Shown here: piece by piece, positions 43,859 to 51,914 of the stretch
Layout: each line of letters opens with the position of its first letter
Numbering within the stretch: position 1 is the first letter of the stretch
Source of the DNA: Rhodospirillaceae bacterium
GTDB lineage: Bacteria > Pseudomonadota > Alphaproteobacteria > Dongiales > Dongiaceae
Direction of reading: 5' to 3'
DNA length: 64,000 bases
Assembly (NCBI GenBank): GCA_016712715.1
Contig: JADJQM010000001.1
Coordinates: 1,757,001-1,821,000 of the forward strand
Made by a program: the position numbers and the translations under genes
Notes under the pieces: generated by a model
What the model was told of the DNA's origin: nothing
What the model saw: the letters and a program-made list of their open reading frames with translations, nothing else
Database searches by the model: none

Positions 43859-44362
43859 GTGGACCATCTCGCCAACACACTGCAATCGCTGCGCGCTTTT
43901 CCGTCGGTGCTGCGCGCTTATCTGACGGATACCCCGGCCGAGGCGGTGGATTGGCGACCGCTGAGCTGGGATGGGATCCCGAGCGAGATGCTGACCATCC
44001 GCCAACAGATCTGTCATGTGCGCGATATCGAGATTGACGGTTACATCCAGCGCTTCGAAAGTCTGCTGCGCGAGGTGGATCCCTTCCTGCCCTCGATCGA
44101 CGGCTATGCCCTGGTTGAGAGCCGGCGCTATGACCAGACTGAGATCGGTACTGCTTTGGCTGCTTTCGAAAACGGCAGGGCGCGCACGATGAAGCTGCTG
44201 GATGCAGTCACACCCATGGACCTCGCGCGGCGCGGAACCTTCGAAGGCTATGGCCCCGTCACCGTGCAGGGCCTCATCCATTTTCTGTGCAGCCATGACC
44301 AGCAGCATCTGGCCGGCATTCAATGGTCGCTCGGCATGCAGGCGACGGCCAGGACCGCCTGA
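43859..44362 (+). CDS. DinB-like metal-dependent hydrolase-fold protein
   Basis: A 167-residue four-helix protein of the DinB/YfiT superfamily. Metal-binding His residues are in RQQICHVRDIE and HFLCSHDQQHLAGIQWS. Starts with GTG at 43859, 8 bp after the previous stop, so it is probably cotranscribed. Members include thiol-dependent enzymes, but the substrate here is unknown. Confidence 0.75.
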   Translation: MDHLANTLQSLRAFPSVLRAYLTDTPAEAVDWRPLSWDGIPSEMLTIRQQICHVRDIEIDGYIQRFESLLREVDPFLPSIDGYALVESRRYDQTEIGTALAAFENGRARTMKLLDAVTPMDLARRGTFEGYGPVTVQGLIHFLCSHDQQHLAGIQWSLGMQATARTA

Positions 44363-44431
44363 TCGCCGCTTGACACCGCGCGCCCCGGCCAACCAATCTG
44401 GCACCAGCCAGAGCAGAGCCAGAGACCGCAG

Positions 44432-46416
44432 ATGTCGCAGCCCTTCCCGCACCTCTTCCAGCCGCTCACCCTGCGTCACAAGACGCTGAAGAATCGCATC
44501 GTCTTTGGCGCGCATACCGCGAACATGAGCGTCGACGGCTGGCCCAGCGATCGGCATCTCGGCTATTACCGCGAGCGCGCTCGCGGTGGGGCGGCCATGA
44601 TCGTGGTCGAGCCGGTACCGGTCAACAAGGCCGCCGTTCTGACGCGCGGCAATTTCCGCCCAATGACGACGGCGTCATTCCCCATTTCCGCCGCATCACC
44701 GATGCCTGCCACGCGCCTTGCACGGTGATGATCCAGCAGCTCTATCATGTCGGCGCCCATGGCGACTGGGACAATTCCTTCGAAGCCGCCCATTCGCCCT
44801 CCGGCGCGCCGTCCATGCATGACAGCGATGGCAGTCACCGCATGAGTGTGGCCGAGATCGAGCAGACGATCAGCGATTTCGCCGCCGCCGCCGGCCGCGC
44901 CAAGGCGTCCGGCTATGACGGCATCGAACTGATGGCCGCCTACAATGCCATCATCGAGCAGTTCTGGTCGGCCCAGGCCAACCGCCGCGACGACGCCTAT
45001 GGCGGCTCGTTCGAAAAGCGCATGAAGTTCTCAGGCGATCTTCTGACCGCTTTGCGCCGCAAGGTGGGTGAGGATTTCATCATCGGCATGGCGATCAGCC
45101 TCGATCCCGGCAGTCCGGCGGCCCTCAGCATCGAGCAGCAAATCGAGATCGCGCAATGGCATGAGGCGCGCGGTCTCTACGACTACATCACCCTGGGCAC
45201 CGGCAGTTATTTCGACTTCACCAAGATCATTCCGCCCTTCGTCTATGAAGACAAGATGGGGGCACCTTTCGCCGAGGCGATGAAGGCGGCACTGAAGACC
45301 GTGCGCGTCCAGGCGGAAAGCCATATCCGCACGCCGGAGAATGCCGATTATGTCATCGCCTCCGGCCAGGCGGACACGGTCAGCATCGTGCGCGGGCAAA
45401 TCGCCGACCCGCATCTTGCCAACAAGGCCAAGGCGGGCCGACCGGAGGATGTGCGCGGTTGCATTTCCTGCAACCAGATGTGCTGGGGCCGGCGGTCGCG
45501 CGATTACTGGATCTCCTGCCTCATCAATCCATCAGCCGGCCGCGAGTTCGAATGGGGCGGCGATACATTCACGCCGGCGCCCAAACCCAAGAAGGTGCTT
45601 GTGGTCGGCGGCGGTCCTGGCGGCCTGGAGGCGGCACGTGTTGCTGCCGAACGCGGCCATCATGTGATCCTCGCGGAAGCCACCGACAAACTGGGCGGAC
45701 AGTTCCGCCTTGCCGGCCTGCAGCCGCGCCGTGGCCAGATCACCGACCTCATCGGCTGGTATGAAGGCCAGTTGACCAAGCTGCAGGTCGAGATCCGCAC
45801 CAACACCTATCTCGAACAGGCGGATATCGCCGACATCGGCGCCGATGAGATTGTCCTCGCCACCGGTTCTCAGCCCAGCATGAGCGGCTGGCAGCGCAGC
45901 CTCGCCCATCGCGATACGCTGCCAGGCGTCGAAGGCGCCAATGTCTGGTCGGTGGAAGATGTCCTGCGGCGCGAGGCACGGCTCGGCAAGCGCGTGCTGT
46001 TGCTTGATGATGCCTGCAATTGGCGCGGCCCCGGCACCGCCTGGCATCTGGCCGAGAAGGACCACACCGTCACGCTGCTCACCGGCGATGCCTATGTCGG
46101 CCGTGACCTGGCGCGGACCGCCGCCGATTTTCCGATGCGTTCCCGCCTGAAGAAGCTCGGCGTCACCTTCATCACCGATTCCGTCATCCTGGAATGGCAT
46201 GGCGACGCCGCGACGATCCGCGACCTGTCGACGAGCGTCGAGCAGCGCTTGCCCTTCGACTCCCTGGTGCTGGCAACCACCAACACCGCCGACAGTGCGC
46301 TGCAGGCGGAGCTGGAAAGTGCAGGCCTCGGCCATCATGCGATCGGCGATTGCCTGGCACCGCGCCATGCCGCGGCGGCGATCTTCGAAGGCCGACGCCT
46401 CGCCTTGACGCTCTGA
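44432..46416 (+). pseudogene. NADH:flavin oxidoreductase / dimethylamine-dehydrogenase-like, one frameshift
   Basis: The intact protein would be about 661 residues: an N-terminal FMN TIM barrel (HLFQPLTLRHKTLKNRIVFGAH), a 4Fe-4S site (CISCNQMCWGRR...C, spacing 2-3-11), and an FAD/NAD module (VLVVGGGPGGLEAARVAAERGHHV). This is the layout of trimethylamine dehydrogenase, 2,4-dienoyl-CoA reductase and related N-demethylases. The first frame ends at 44728, while the rest reads from about 44660 (NDDGVIPHFRRITDAC) to 46416. Adding one C to the CCC at 44659-44661 restores a single frame. A sequencing error is likely. The ornithine-cyclodeaminase-like gene follows 2 bp later. Confidence 0.8.
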
Positions 46417-46418
46417 CC

Positions 46419-47360
46419 ATGCAGCATCTCGACGCCGACCGGATCCATGCGCTGGCCGACTATCCGGGCCTGATTGCCGCCCTCAAGGCCATCAACAGGC
46501 GCGGTGTCGATGTGCTCGACCGGATGCTGTTGGGCCAGACCACCGCCACGGGCACGCAGAACGATTGGCTGCTGCTGCCGGCCTGGACCTATGACAGCTA
46601 TTTCGGGATCAAGCTGGTGAGCGTCTTCCCGGACAATCCGGCGCGCGATCTGCCGGCGGTACAGGGCCTCTATGCCCTGTTCGAGGGCAAGACAGGCGCC
46701 GCCATCGCGACGCTGGACGGCGCCGCCCTCACCTTGGTGAAGACCGCTGCCAACTCCGCCATGGCGGCCGATCTTCTCAGCCGGCCCAATGCGGCCACTT
46801 TGCTGGTCTGCGGAGGAGGTGCCCTGGCGCCCCACCTCATCGCAGCGCATTGCGCGACACGCCCGATCCGGCGCGTGCTGTGGTGGAACCGGCGGCCGGA
46901 AACCTTGGACGCTGCGCCGCTCCGCGCGCGCGGCTTGCCGGTCGAGATCACCACCGACCTTGCCGCCGCCGCACGGCAGGCCGACATCATATCGACAGCG
47001 ACCCGCGCGACCGCCCCAATCATTCTGGGCGCTTGGCTGAAACCGGGCTGCCACCTCGATCTCGTGGGCGGCTATCTGCCCGATATGCGCGAGGCTGACG
47101 ACAATGCGTTCATCCGCGCCCCGCGCCACTACATTGATGCGCGCCTCACCACGATCGATGTGGTCGGCGATGTCTGTCAACCGATCGCGGCCGGCCTCGC
47201 GACCGCTGGGGATTTCATCGACATGTTCGACCTCAACCGGGACGGCGCTTCGGGGCGACAATCCGCCGATGAGATCACCTGGTTCAAATCCGGCGGTGGC
47301 GGTCATGAGGATTTGGCCGTGGCCCAGTACCTTTTTGAACGGTCAGGGACGATGTCCTGA
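46419..47360 (+). CDS. Ornithine cyclodeaminase / mu-crystallin family protein
   Basis: A 313-residue NAD(P)-binding protein. N-terminal half has the substrate Lys/Arg region (IKLVSVFPDNPARDLPAVQGLYALFEGKTG), then the Rossmann part LLVCGGGALAPHLIAAHC and DIISTATRATAPIILGAWLKPGCHLDLVGGY. The family includes ornithine cyclodeaminase, pyrroline-2-carboxylate reductase and ketimine reductases; the substrate here is not determined. It starts 2 bp after the flavin oxidoreductase, so they share a pathway, possibly N-methylated proline or a related amine. Confidence 0.83.
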   Translation: MQHLDADRIHALADYPGLIAALKAINRRGVDVLDRMLLGQTTATGTQNDWLLLPAWTYDSYFGIKLVSVFPDNPARDLPAVQGLYALFEGKTGAAIATLDGAALTLVKTAANSAMAADLLSRPNAATLLVCGGGALAPHLIAAHCATRPIRRVLWWNRRPETLDAAPLRARGLPVEITTDLAAAARQADIISTATRATAPIILGAWLKPGCHLDLVGGYLPDMREADDNAFIRAPRHYIDARLTTIDVVGDVCQPIAAGLATAGDFIDMFDLNRDGASGRQSADEITWFKSGGGGHEDLAVAQYLFERSGTMS

Positions 47361-47530
47361 CAATTCCCAATGAATCCAGCCATGCGCCCAGTTACTGGCA
47401 GTTATGCCACTATTCGATATTAGAGGCTGGCAAGGTCAAGCTTTTATGCTTTAGTTGGTGACAAGAGCTACTTCCCGGCAAAGATCGGGACCCGGTATCG
47501 GGTTGAGGGCTCAGGGATGGCTGAGGGGAC

Positions 47531-48472
47531 ATGCTGGCATTTCTGTCCAAGCGTATAGCTTTGCTTGCCTTCACGATGTTGGTGGTTTCGGCGCTGGTCT
47601 TTGCCGCGTTCGAATTCACGCCGGGTCAGGTCGCACGGAAGGTCCTCGGGCCCTTCGCGACCCAGAACCAGGTCGACATCCTGACCGAAGAGATGGGCCT
47701 CAATCGCCCCGTCATCGTCCGTTATGGCGAGTGGCTGGGCAATACGCTCACCGGCGATCTCGGCTATTCGACGCTGTACAAGACCGAGGTCAACGCCATC
47801 ATCTGGGATCGCCTCGGCAACACACTGCTGCTGGCAGGAACCGCCTTTGCCGTGATCGTGCCGCTCTCCATCATCCTCGGCATCGCCGCCGGCATGCGTG
47901 AAGGTTCCATGCTCGACCGGACCATTTCGGTTGCCAGCATCGTCACCACCTCGGTTCCGGAATTTGCCTCCGGCGTGTTTCTGGCCTCCATCTTCGTCAT
48001 CTGGCTGGCCTGGCTGCCGGGCACCTCCCCGCTCGAAACCGGGACAGGATGGTCGCTCTGGCAGCAGCTCATCCTGCCGGTGGCGGTGATGGTGCTCTAT
48101 GACCTCGGCTATGTCGTGCGCATGGTCCGCGCCTCGATGGTCGAGGTGATGACAAGGCCCTATATCCGCACCGCCGTCCTCAAGGGCTTGAACTTCCGCG
48201 CCGTCATCCTGAAGCACGCCTTGCGCAATGCCATGATCGCGCCCTTCACCGTGATCCTGCTGCAGATCAATTACCTGGTCACCGGCGTCGTGGTGGTCGA
48301 GGCGGTGTTCGCCTATCCCGGATTCGGCCGCATGCTGCTGGAAGCGGCCCTTGCCCAGGACGTTGCCGTCGTCGAAGCCGCGGCCTTGTTTGCCGTGCTG
48401 ATTTCGGTCAGCACGCAGATCGCCGGCGATCTCGGCTACATGATGCTCAACCCGCGCATTCGCTTCAGCTAA
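47531..48472 (+). CDS. ABC transporter permease, dipeptide/oligopeptide (DppB) type
   Basis: A 313-residue inner-membrane subunit. N-terminal helix LAFLSKRIALLAFTMLVVSALVFAAF is followed by the large loop ending in VIVRYGEWLGNTLTGDLGYS, then five helices. The EAA-like motif YIRTAVLKGLNFRAVILKHALRNAMI is conserved. GAGGGGAC precedes the ATG. First gene of a permease-permease-ATPase-ATPase operon with no binding protein in the window. The 170 bp upstream probably holds its promoter, but I could not fix one. Confidence 0.88.
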   Translation: MLAFLSKRIALLAFTMLVVSALVFAAFEFTPGQVARKVLGPFATQNQVDILTEEMGLNRPVIVRYGEWLGNTLTGDLGYSTLYKTEVNAIIWDRLGNTLLLAGTAFAVIVPLSIILGIAAGMREGSMLDRTISVASIVTTSVPEFASGVFLASIFVIWLAWLPGTSPLETGTGWSLWQQLILPVAVMVLYDLGYVVRMVRASMVEVMTRPYIRTAVLKGLNFRAVILKHALRNAMIAPFTVILLQINYLVTGVVVVEAVFAYPGFGRMLLEAALAQDVAVVEAAALFAVLISVSTQIAGDLGYMMLNPRIRFS

Positions 48473-48483
48473 GGCAGGGCAAG

Positions 48484-49332
48484 ATGTCTAACGACGGTAT
48501 CATCGCCCTCACCTGGAACCGCATTCGACTGCTGAAGGAATCGCCGGTCGGCATGGTCGGCGCGTTCCTGGTCCTGTTCTGGGTCTTCGTCGCGATCTTC
48601 GCGCCGTTGATTTCGCCCTATGATCCCAATGCAAACGACATGGAAGCGCTGATGTCGCCGCCCACAGCCGCGCATTGGCTGGGTACGGACAATTCCGGCC
48701 GCGACATTCTCTCGCGGATCATCTGGGGGTCACGCACGGTGTTCCAGGTGGCACCGATCGCGGTGCTCTGTGCCTATGCGATCGGCTGCATGATGGGCCT
48801 GATGGCCGGCTACTATCGCGGCTGGGTCGACGATCTCATCAACCGCATTTCAGACATCGTGCTCTCCTTCCCGGCGATCGTGCTTTACATCATCGTCATC
48901 ATGAAGCTGGGTCCCTCGGCCATCAACATCGTCATCGCCGTCATCGTCATTTCATCGCCGCAGATCACCCGCATCGTGCGCGGCATGACCCTGGAACTGC
49001 GCGAACGCGAATATGCAGCGGCCGCCAAGATGCGCGGTGAATCGGCGCTCTACATCATGCTGGTGGAAATCCTGCCCAACGCCCGCGGGCCGCTCATCGT
49101 CGATGCGTGCCTCCGTCTCGGCTACACCACCATCGCCATCGGCGTCCTCGGCTTTCTCGGCCTGGGGTTGCCGCCGCCCGATCCTGATTGGGGCGGCATG
49201 GTCAAGGAGACCTATGCGATGATGAGCATCTATCCGCACATGTCGCTGTTTCCCGCCGCCGCCATTTCATCGCTCGTGGTCGGCCTCAGCCTGCTGGCCG
49301 ATGGCATGCGCGAGATCAGCATCCGCGACTAA
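48484..49332 (+). CDS. ABC transporter permease, dipeptide/oligopeptide (DppC) type
   Basis: A 282-residue inner-membrane subunit. MVGAFLVLFWVFVAIFAPLISPYDPN is the usual N-terminal helix and the HWLGTDNSGRDILSRIIWGSRT segment is the OppC/DppC hallmark. EAA loop REYAAAAKMRGESALYIMLVEILPNARGPLI. Starts 11 bp after the first permease. Confidence 0.9.
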   Translation: MSNDGIIALTWNRIRLLKESPVGMVGAFLVLFWVFVAIFAPLISPYDPNANDMEALMSPPTAAHWLGTDNSGRDILSRIIWGSRTVFQVAPIAVLCAYAIGCMMGLMAGYYRGWVDDLINRISDIVLSFPAIVLYIIVIMKLGPSAINIVIAVIVISSPQITRIVRGMTLELREREYAAAAKMRGESALYIMLVEILPNARGPLIVDACLRLGYTTIAIGVLGFLGLGLPPPDPDWGGMVKETYAMMSIYPHMSLFPAAAISSLVVGLSLLADGMREISIRD

Positions 49333-49353
49333 GTGAATGAAGGACGCGCACCG

Positions 49354-50655
49354 ATGAGCACCAGCGCCGCCGCGACGATCGAAGCCAGGACCGAGACGCG
49401 CAAACCGATCCTGGAATTGCGCAATGTCTCGATCTCCTACTTCGTCCGCGCCGGCGAGCTCAAGGTCGTGCCCAATATCAGCCTGACGCTCTATGAAGGC
49501 GAAGCCCTGGGTCTGGTGGGCGAATCCGGCTGCGGCAAGTCGACGGTGGCCTTTGCCATCATGAAGTATCTGGGTGGTGCCGGCCGCGTCACCGGCGGTC
49601 AGATCCTGTTCGAAGGCCAGGACATGACCAGGATGTCCGACGAGGAGTTGCGCAAGCTGCGCGGTGGCCGCATGGCCATGGTCTATCAGGACCCGATGAG
49701 CAGCCTCAACCCGGTCATCCCGATCGGCAAGCAGCTGATGGAAGTGCCCCTCATCCATTCCAATATCAGCGAGGATCAGGCGTATAAGCGCGCCTTGCAG
49801 ATGCTGGAGGAAGTCAATCTGCCGGACCCGGCGCGCATCATGACGCGCTATCCGCATCAATTGTCCGGCGGCCAGCAGCAGCGCGTGGTGATCGCCATGG
49901 CGCTGATGTCGGAGCCGTCGCTGCTGGTGATGGACGAGCCGACCACCGGTCTCGACGTGACGGTCGAAGCCGCTGTGCTCGACCTCGTCGCGCAGTTGCG
50001 CCGTACGCGCAACAGCTCGATCGTCTTCATCAGCCACAATCTCGGCACCGTCGTGCGCATCTGCGACCGCATCGGCGTCATGTATGCGGGCGAGCTGGTC
50101 GAAGAGGGTCCCATCGGCGAGGTGTTTCGCGATCCGCGCCATCCCTATACACGCGGTCTCCTCAATTGCATCCCGACGCTCAACGCCGACAAGCGCTCGC
50201 GGCCCTTGAGCGCCATTCCGGGCCAGGTCCCGCCGATCCTCAACCGGCCGCCGGGCTGCATCTTTGCCCCCCGTTGTCCGGATGCCGATGGTCCGCGTTG
50301 CACCGCTGGGGCCATTCCCACCTCGACCTACCGGGCCAGCGGCCAGCACCGGGTGAAATGCGTGCGGATGGCCGAGTGCCCAAGCATGCACGTCCGGGCG
50401 CCGGCACGGCCGATGCGGCCGCCAACGAGTTCACGTCGCAGCCGGCGATCCTCAGCCTCGACCACGTCAAGAAGACCTATCATCAGGCGATCGGCATGTT
50501 CGGCTCGACCGGGTATGATGTCCATGCCGTCGACGACATCACGTTGGCTGCCCGGAAATCGGAAACCCTGGCAATCGTCGGCGAATCCGGCTGCGGCAAG
50601 TCGACCCTCGCCAAGGTCCTCACCGGCATCGAACTCGCGACCGGCGGCAAGGTGA
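49354..50655 (+). CDS. ABC transporter ATP-binding protein (DppD type); reading frame runs on into the next gene
   Basis: Residues 1-340 are a normal DppD ATPase: Walker A GESGCGKST, signature LSGGQQQRVVIAMA, Walker B LLVMDEPTTGLD, and the C-terminal oligopeptide-transporter domain with three Cys (GCIFAPRCPDADGPRC and VKC) that can hold an Fe-S cluster. After about 50375 the frame continues for some 94 codons of Arg/Ser/Pro-rich sequence that is only the shadow of the following ATPase, so the natural stop or junction is lost. One extra G near 50375 would fuse it in frame to the next gene. ATG 49354 follows GAAGGA. Confidence 0.82.
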   Translation: MSTSAAATIEARTETRKPILELRNVSISYFVRAGELKVVPNISLTLYEGEALGLVGESGCGKSTVAFAIMKYLGGAGRVTGGQILFEGQDMTRMSDEELRKLRGGRMAMVYQDPMSSLNPVIPIGKQLMEVPLIHSNISEDQAYKRALQMLEEVNLPDPARIMTRYPHQLSGGQQQRVVIAMALMSEPSLLVMDEPTTGLDVTVEAAVLDLVAQLRRTRNSSIVFISHNLGTVVRICDRIGVMYAGELVEEGPIGEVFRDPRHPYTRGLLNCIPTLNADKRSRPLSAIPGQVPPILNRPPGCIFAPRCPDADGPRCTAGAIPTSTYRASGQHRVKCVRMAECPSMHVRAPARPMRPPTSSRRSRRSSASTTSRRPIIRRSACSARPGMMSMPSTTSRWLPGNRKPWQSSANPAAASRPSPRSSPASNSRPAAR

Positions 50656-51443
50656 TCCTGGCCGACAAGGACATCGGCAATACCGCGGTCGAGGACCGCG
50701 ATAGCGATACCAAGCGCTCGATCCAGATGGTGTTCCAGAATCCGGAAAGCACGCTCAATCCCAGCCATACCATCGGCTATGTCATGGAACGGGCGATCTC
50801 CAAGCTGAAGCGCATCAGCGGCAAGGAAGCGCGCGGCCAGGTCGACGAATTGTTGAAGACCGTCAACCTGCCGCTGGAATTCGCCAGCCGCAAGTCGCGC
50901 CAATTGTCCGGCGGCCAGAAGCAGCGCGTCGCCATCGCCCGGGCGCTCGCCGGCGAGCCGGAATTGATCCTGGCGGACGAGCCGGTCTCGGCTCTCGACG
51001 TCTCCGTGCAGGCCGCCATCATCAACCTGCTGGTCGATATCCAGAAGAAGCGCGGCTCGACCTTGCTCTTCATCTCCCATGATCTCTCGGTCGTGCGCTA
51101 TCTCGCCGACCATGTCGCGGTCATGTATCTCGGCAAGGTGATGGAATATGGCTCGGTCACGGATGTGTTCGCGCCGCCCTACCACCCCTATACGGAAGCG
51201 CTGATGTCGGCGGTGCCGATCGCGGATCCGGACGTCAAGCAACGCCGCATCATCCTCGAAGGCAATATCCCCAGCCCGCAGAACCGCCCCAAGGGCTGCC
51301 CCTTCGCGACGCGCTGCCCGCGCAAGGTGGGCTCCATCTGCGACGACACGCCACCCGCGGAACAAGTCTCCCCCGCCGGTCACCGCATCGCCTGCCACAT
51401 CCCGATGGCGGAACTGGCAACGGCGACGCAGGTGGTGTTCTAG
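50358..51443 (+). CDS. ABC transporter ATP-binding protein (DppF type)
   Basis: About 361 residues from ATG 50358, or 355 from GTG 50376; neither start has a clear ribosome binding site. Walker A GESGCGKSTLAKVL, signature LSGGQKQRVAIARA, Walker B LILADEPVSALD, switch His in FISHDLSVV, and the C-terminal GCPFATRCPRKVGSIC domain. It overlaps the previous ATPase frame by hundreds of bases, so the two may really be one fused protein of about 697 residues interrupted by a single-base deletion near 50375. Ends close to a palindromic repeat. Confidence 0.85.
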   Translation: MRADGRVPKHARPGAGTADAAANEFTSQPAILSLDHVKKTYHQAIGMFGSTGYDVHAVDDITLAARKSETLAIVGESGCGKSTLAKVLTGIELATGGKVILADKDIGNTAVEDRDSDTKRSIQMVFQNPESTLNPSHTIGYVMERAISKLKRISGKEARGQVDELLKTVNLPLEFASRKSRQLSGGQKQRVAIARALAGEPELILADEPVSALDVSVQAAIINLLVDIQKKRGSTLLFISHDLSVVRYLADHVAVMYLGKVMEYGSVTDVFAPPYHPYTEALMSAVPIADPDVKQRRIILEGNIPSPQNRPKGCPFATRCPRKVGSICDDTPPAEQVSPAGHRIACHIPMAELATATQVVF

Positions 51444-51458
51444 TTCCCGCTGCTTTTT

Positions 51459-51535
51459 TGTCACCCCCGCGAAAGCGGGAGTCCATCGACCCGGCAACCC
51501 GTTCCATGGATGCCCGCTTTCGCGGGTATGACAAA
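51459..51535. repeat. REP-like palindromic repeat unit
   Basis: Two inverted copies, CACCCCCGCGAAAGCGGGAGT and its partner TGCCCGCTTTCGCGGGTATGAC, each contain an internal CCCGC/GCGGG hairpin and flank a 28-base centre. This matches the dispersed extragenic palindromes common in alphaproteobacteria. Placed between the ABC operon and a convergent small gene, it may act as a bidirectional terminator. Confidence 0.75.
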
Positions 51536-51584
51536 CATAAACAGGAACGAATTATTCGGCATCTCGTACTGACAAATCTTGCTT

Positions 51585-51914
51585 TCAGAATGACGCTGAC
51601 ATTTCCCGGTCTTCGTGCACGACGATTTGATTGCCCCAGTATCGCAGAACCGCCGGCGCACTTAAAATTAGTTCGTACCAATACACATCCTCCGGATGAG
51701 GATCGCCGACTCCCGCTGTCATTCCCGAAAGCACGAGCACGTTGTCTATGGATTCCTTAGTTTCGATAAACCAGCTACGCTTGTCGCCCCCAACTCGTAC
51801 GCTCACACTGTCCTGGTTCGTTTCATCTACCTCGACATAGTAAACGCCGCGACCATTTCCAAAGCAAATTGACCGCAGTCCAAATGGCGCTAGTTCGTCA
51901 TCGCCATATTCCAT
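51585..51914 (-). CDS. Uncharacterised small protein of atypical composition
   Basis: About 109 residues from ATG 51914 (GTG 51923 possible). The protein looks real: a balanced, acidic-aromatic composition (GVYYVEVDETNQDSVSVRVGG, DVYWYELILSAPAVLRYWGN) and no close shadow relation to another gene. It is more AT-rich than its neighbours. I do not recognise a family; the size, acidity and isolation are reminiscent of immunity proteins, which is only a guess. Its start overlaps the putA stop region by 17 bp, with putA's end supplying the likely ribosome binding site. Confidence 0.6.
   Translation of the reverse strand: MEYGDDELAPFGLRSICFGNGRGVYYVEVDETNQDSVSVRVGGDKRSWFIETKESIDNVLVLSGMTAGVGDPHPEDVYWYELILSAPAVLRYWGNQIVVHEDREMSASF

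Noticed and set aside
50376..50655. Arg/Ser-rich tail of the first peptide-transporter ATPase
   Set aside because: This segment is the shifted shadow of the next ATPase, not a true domain.
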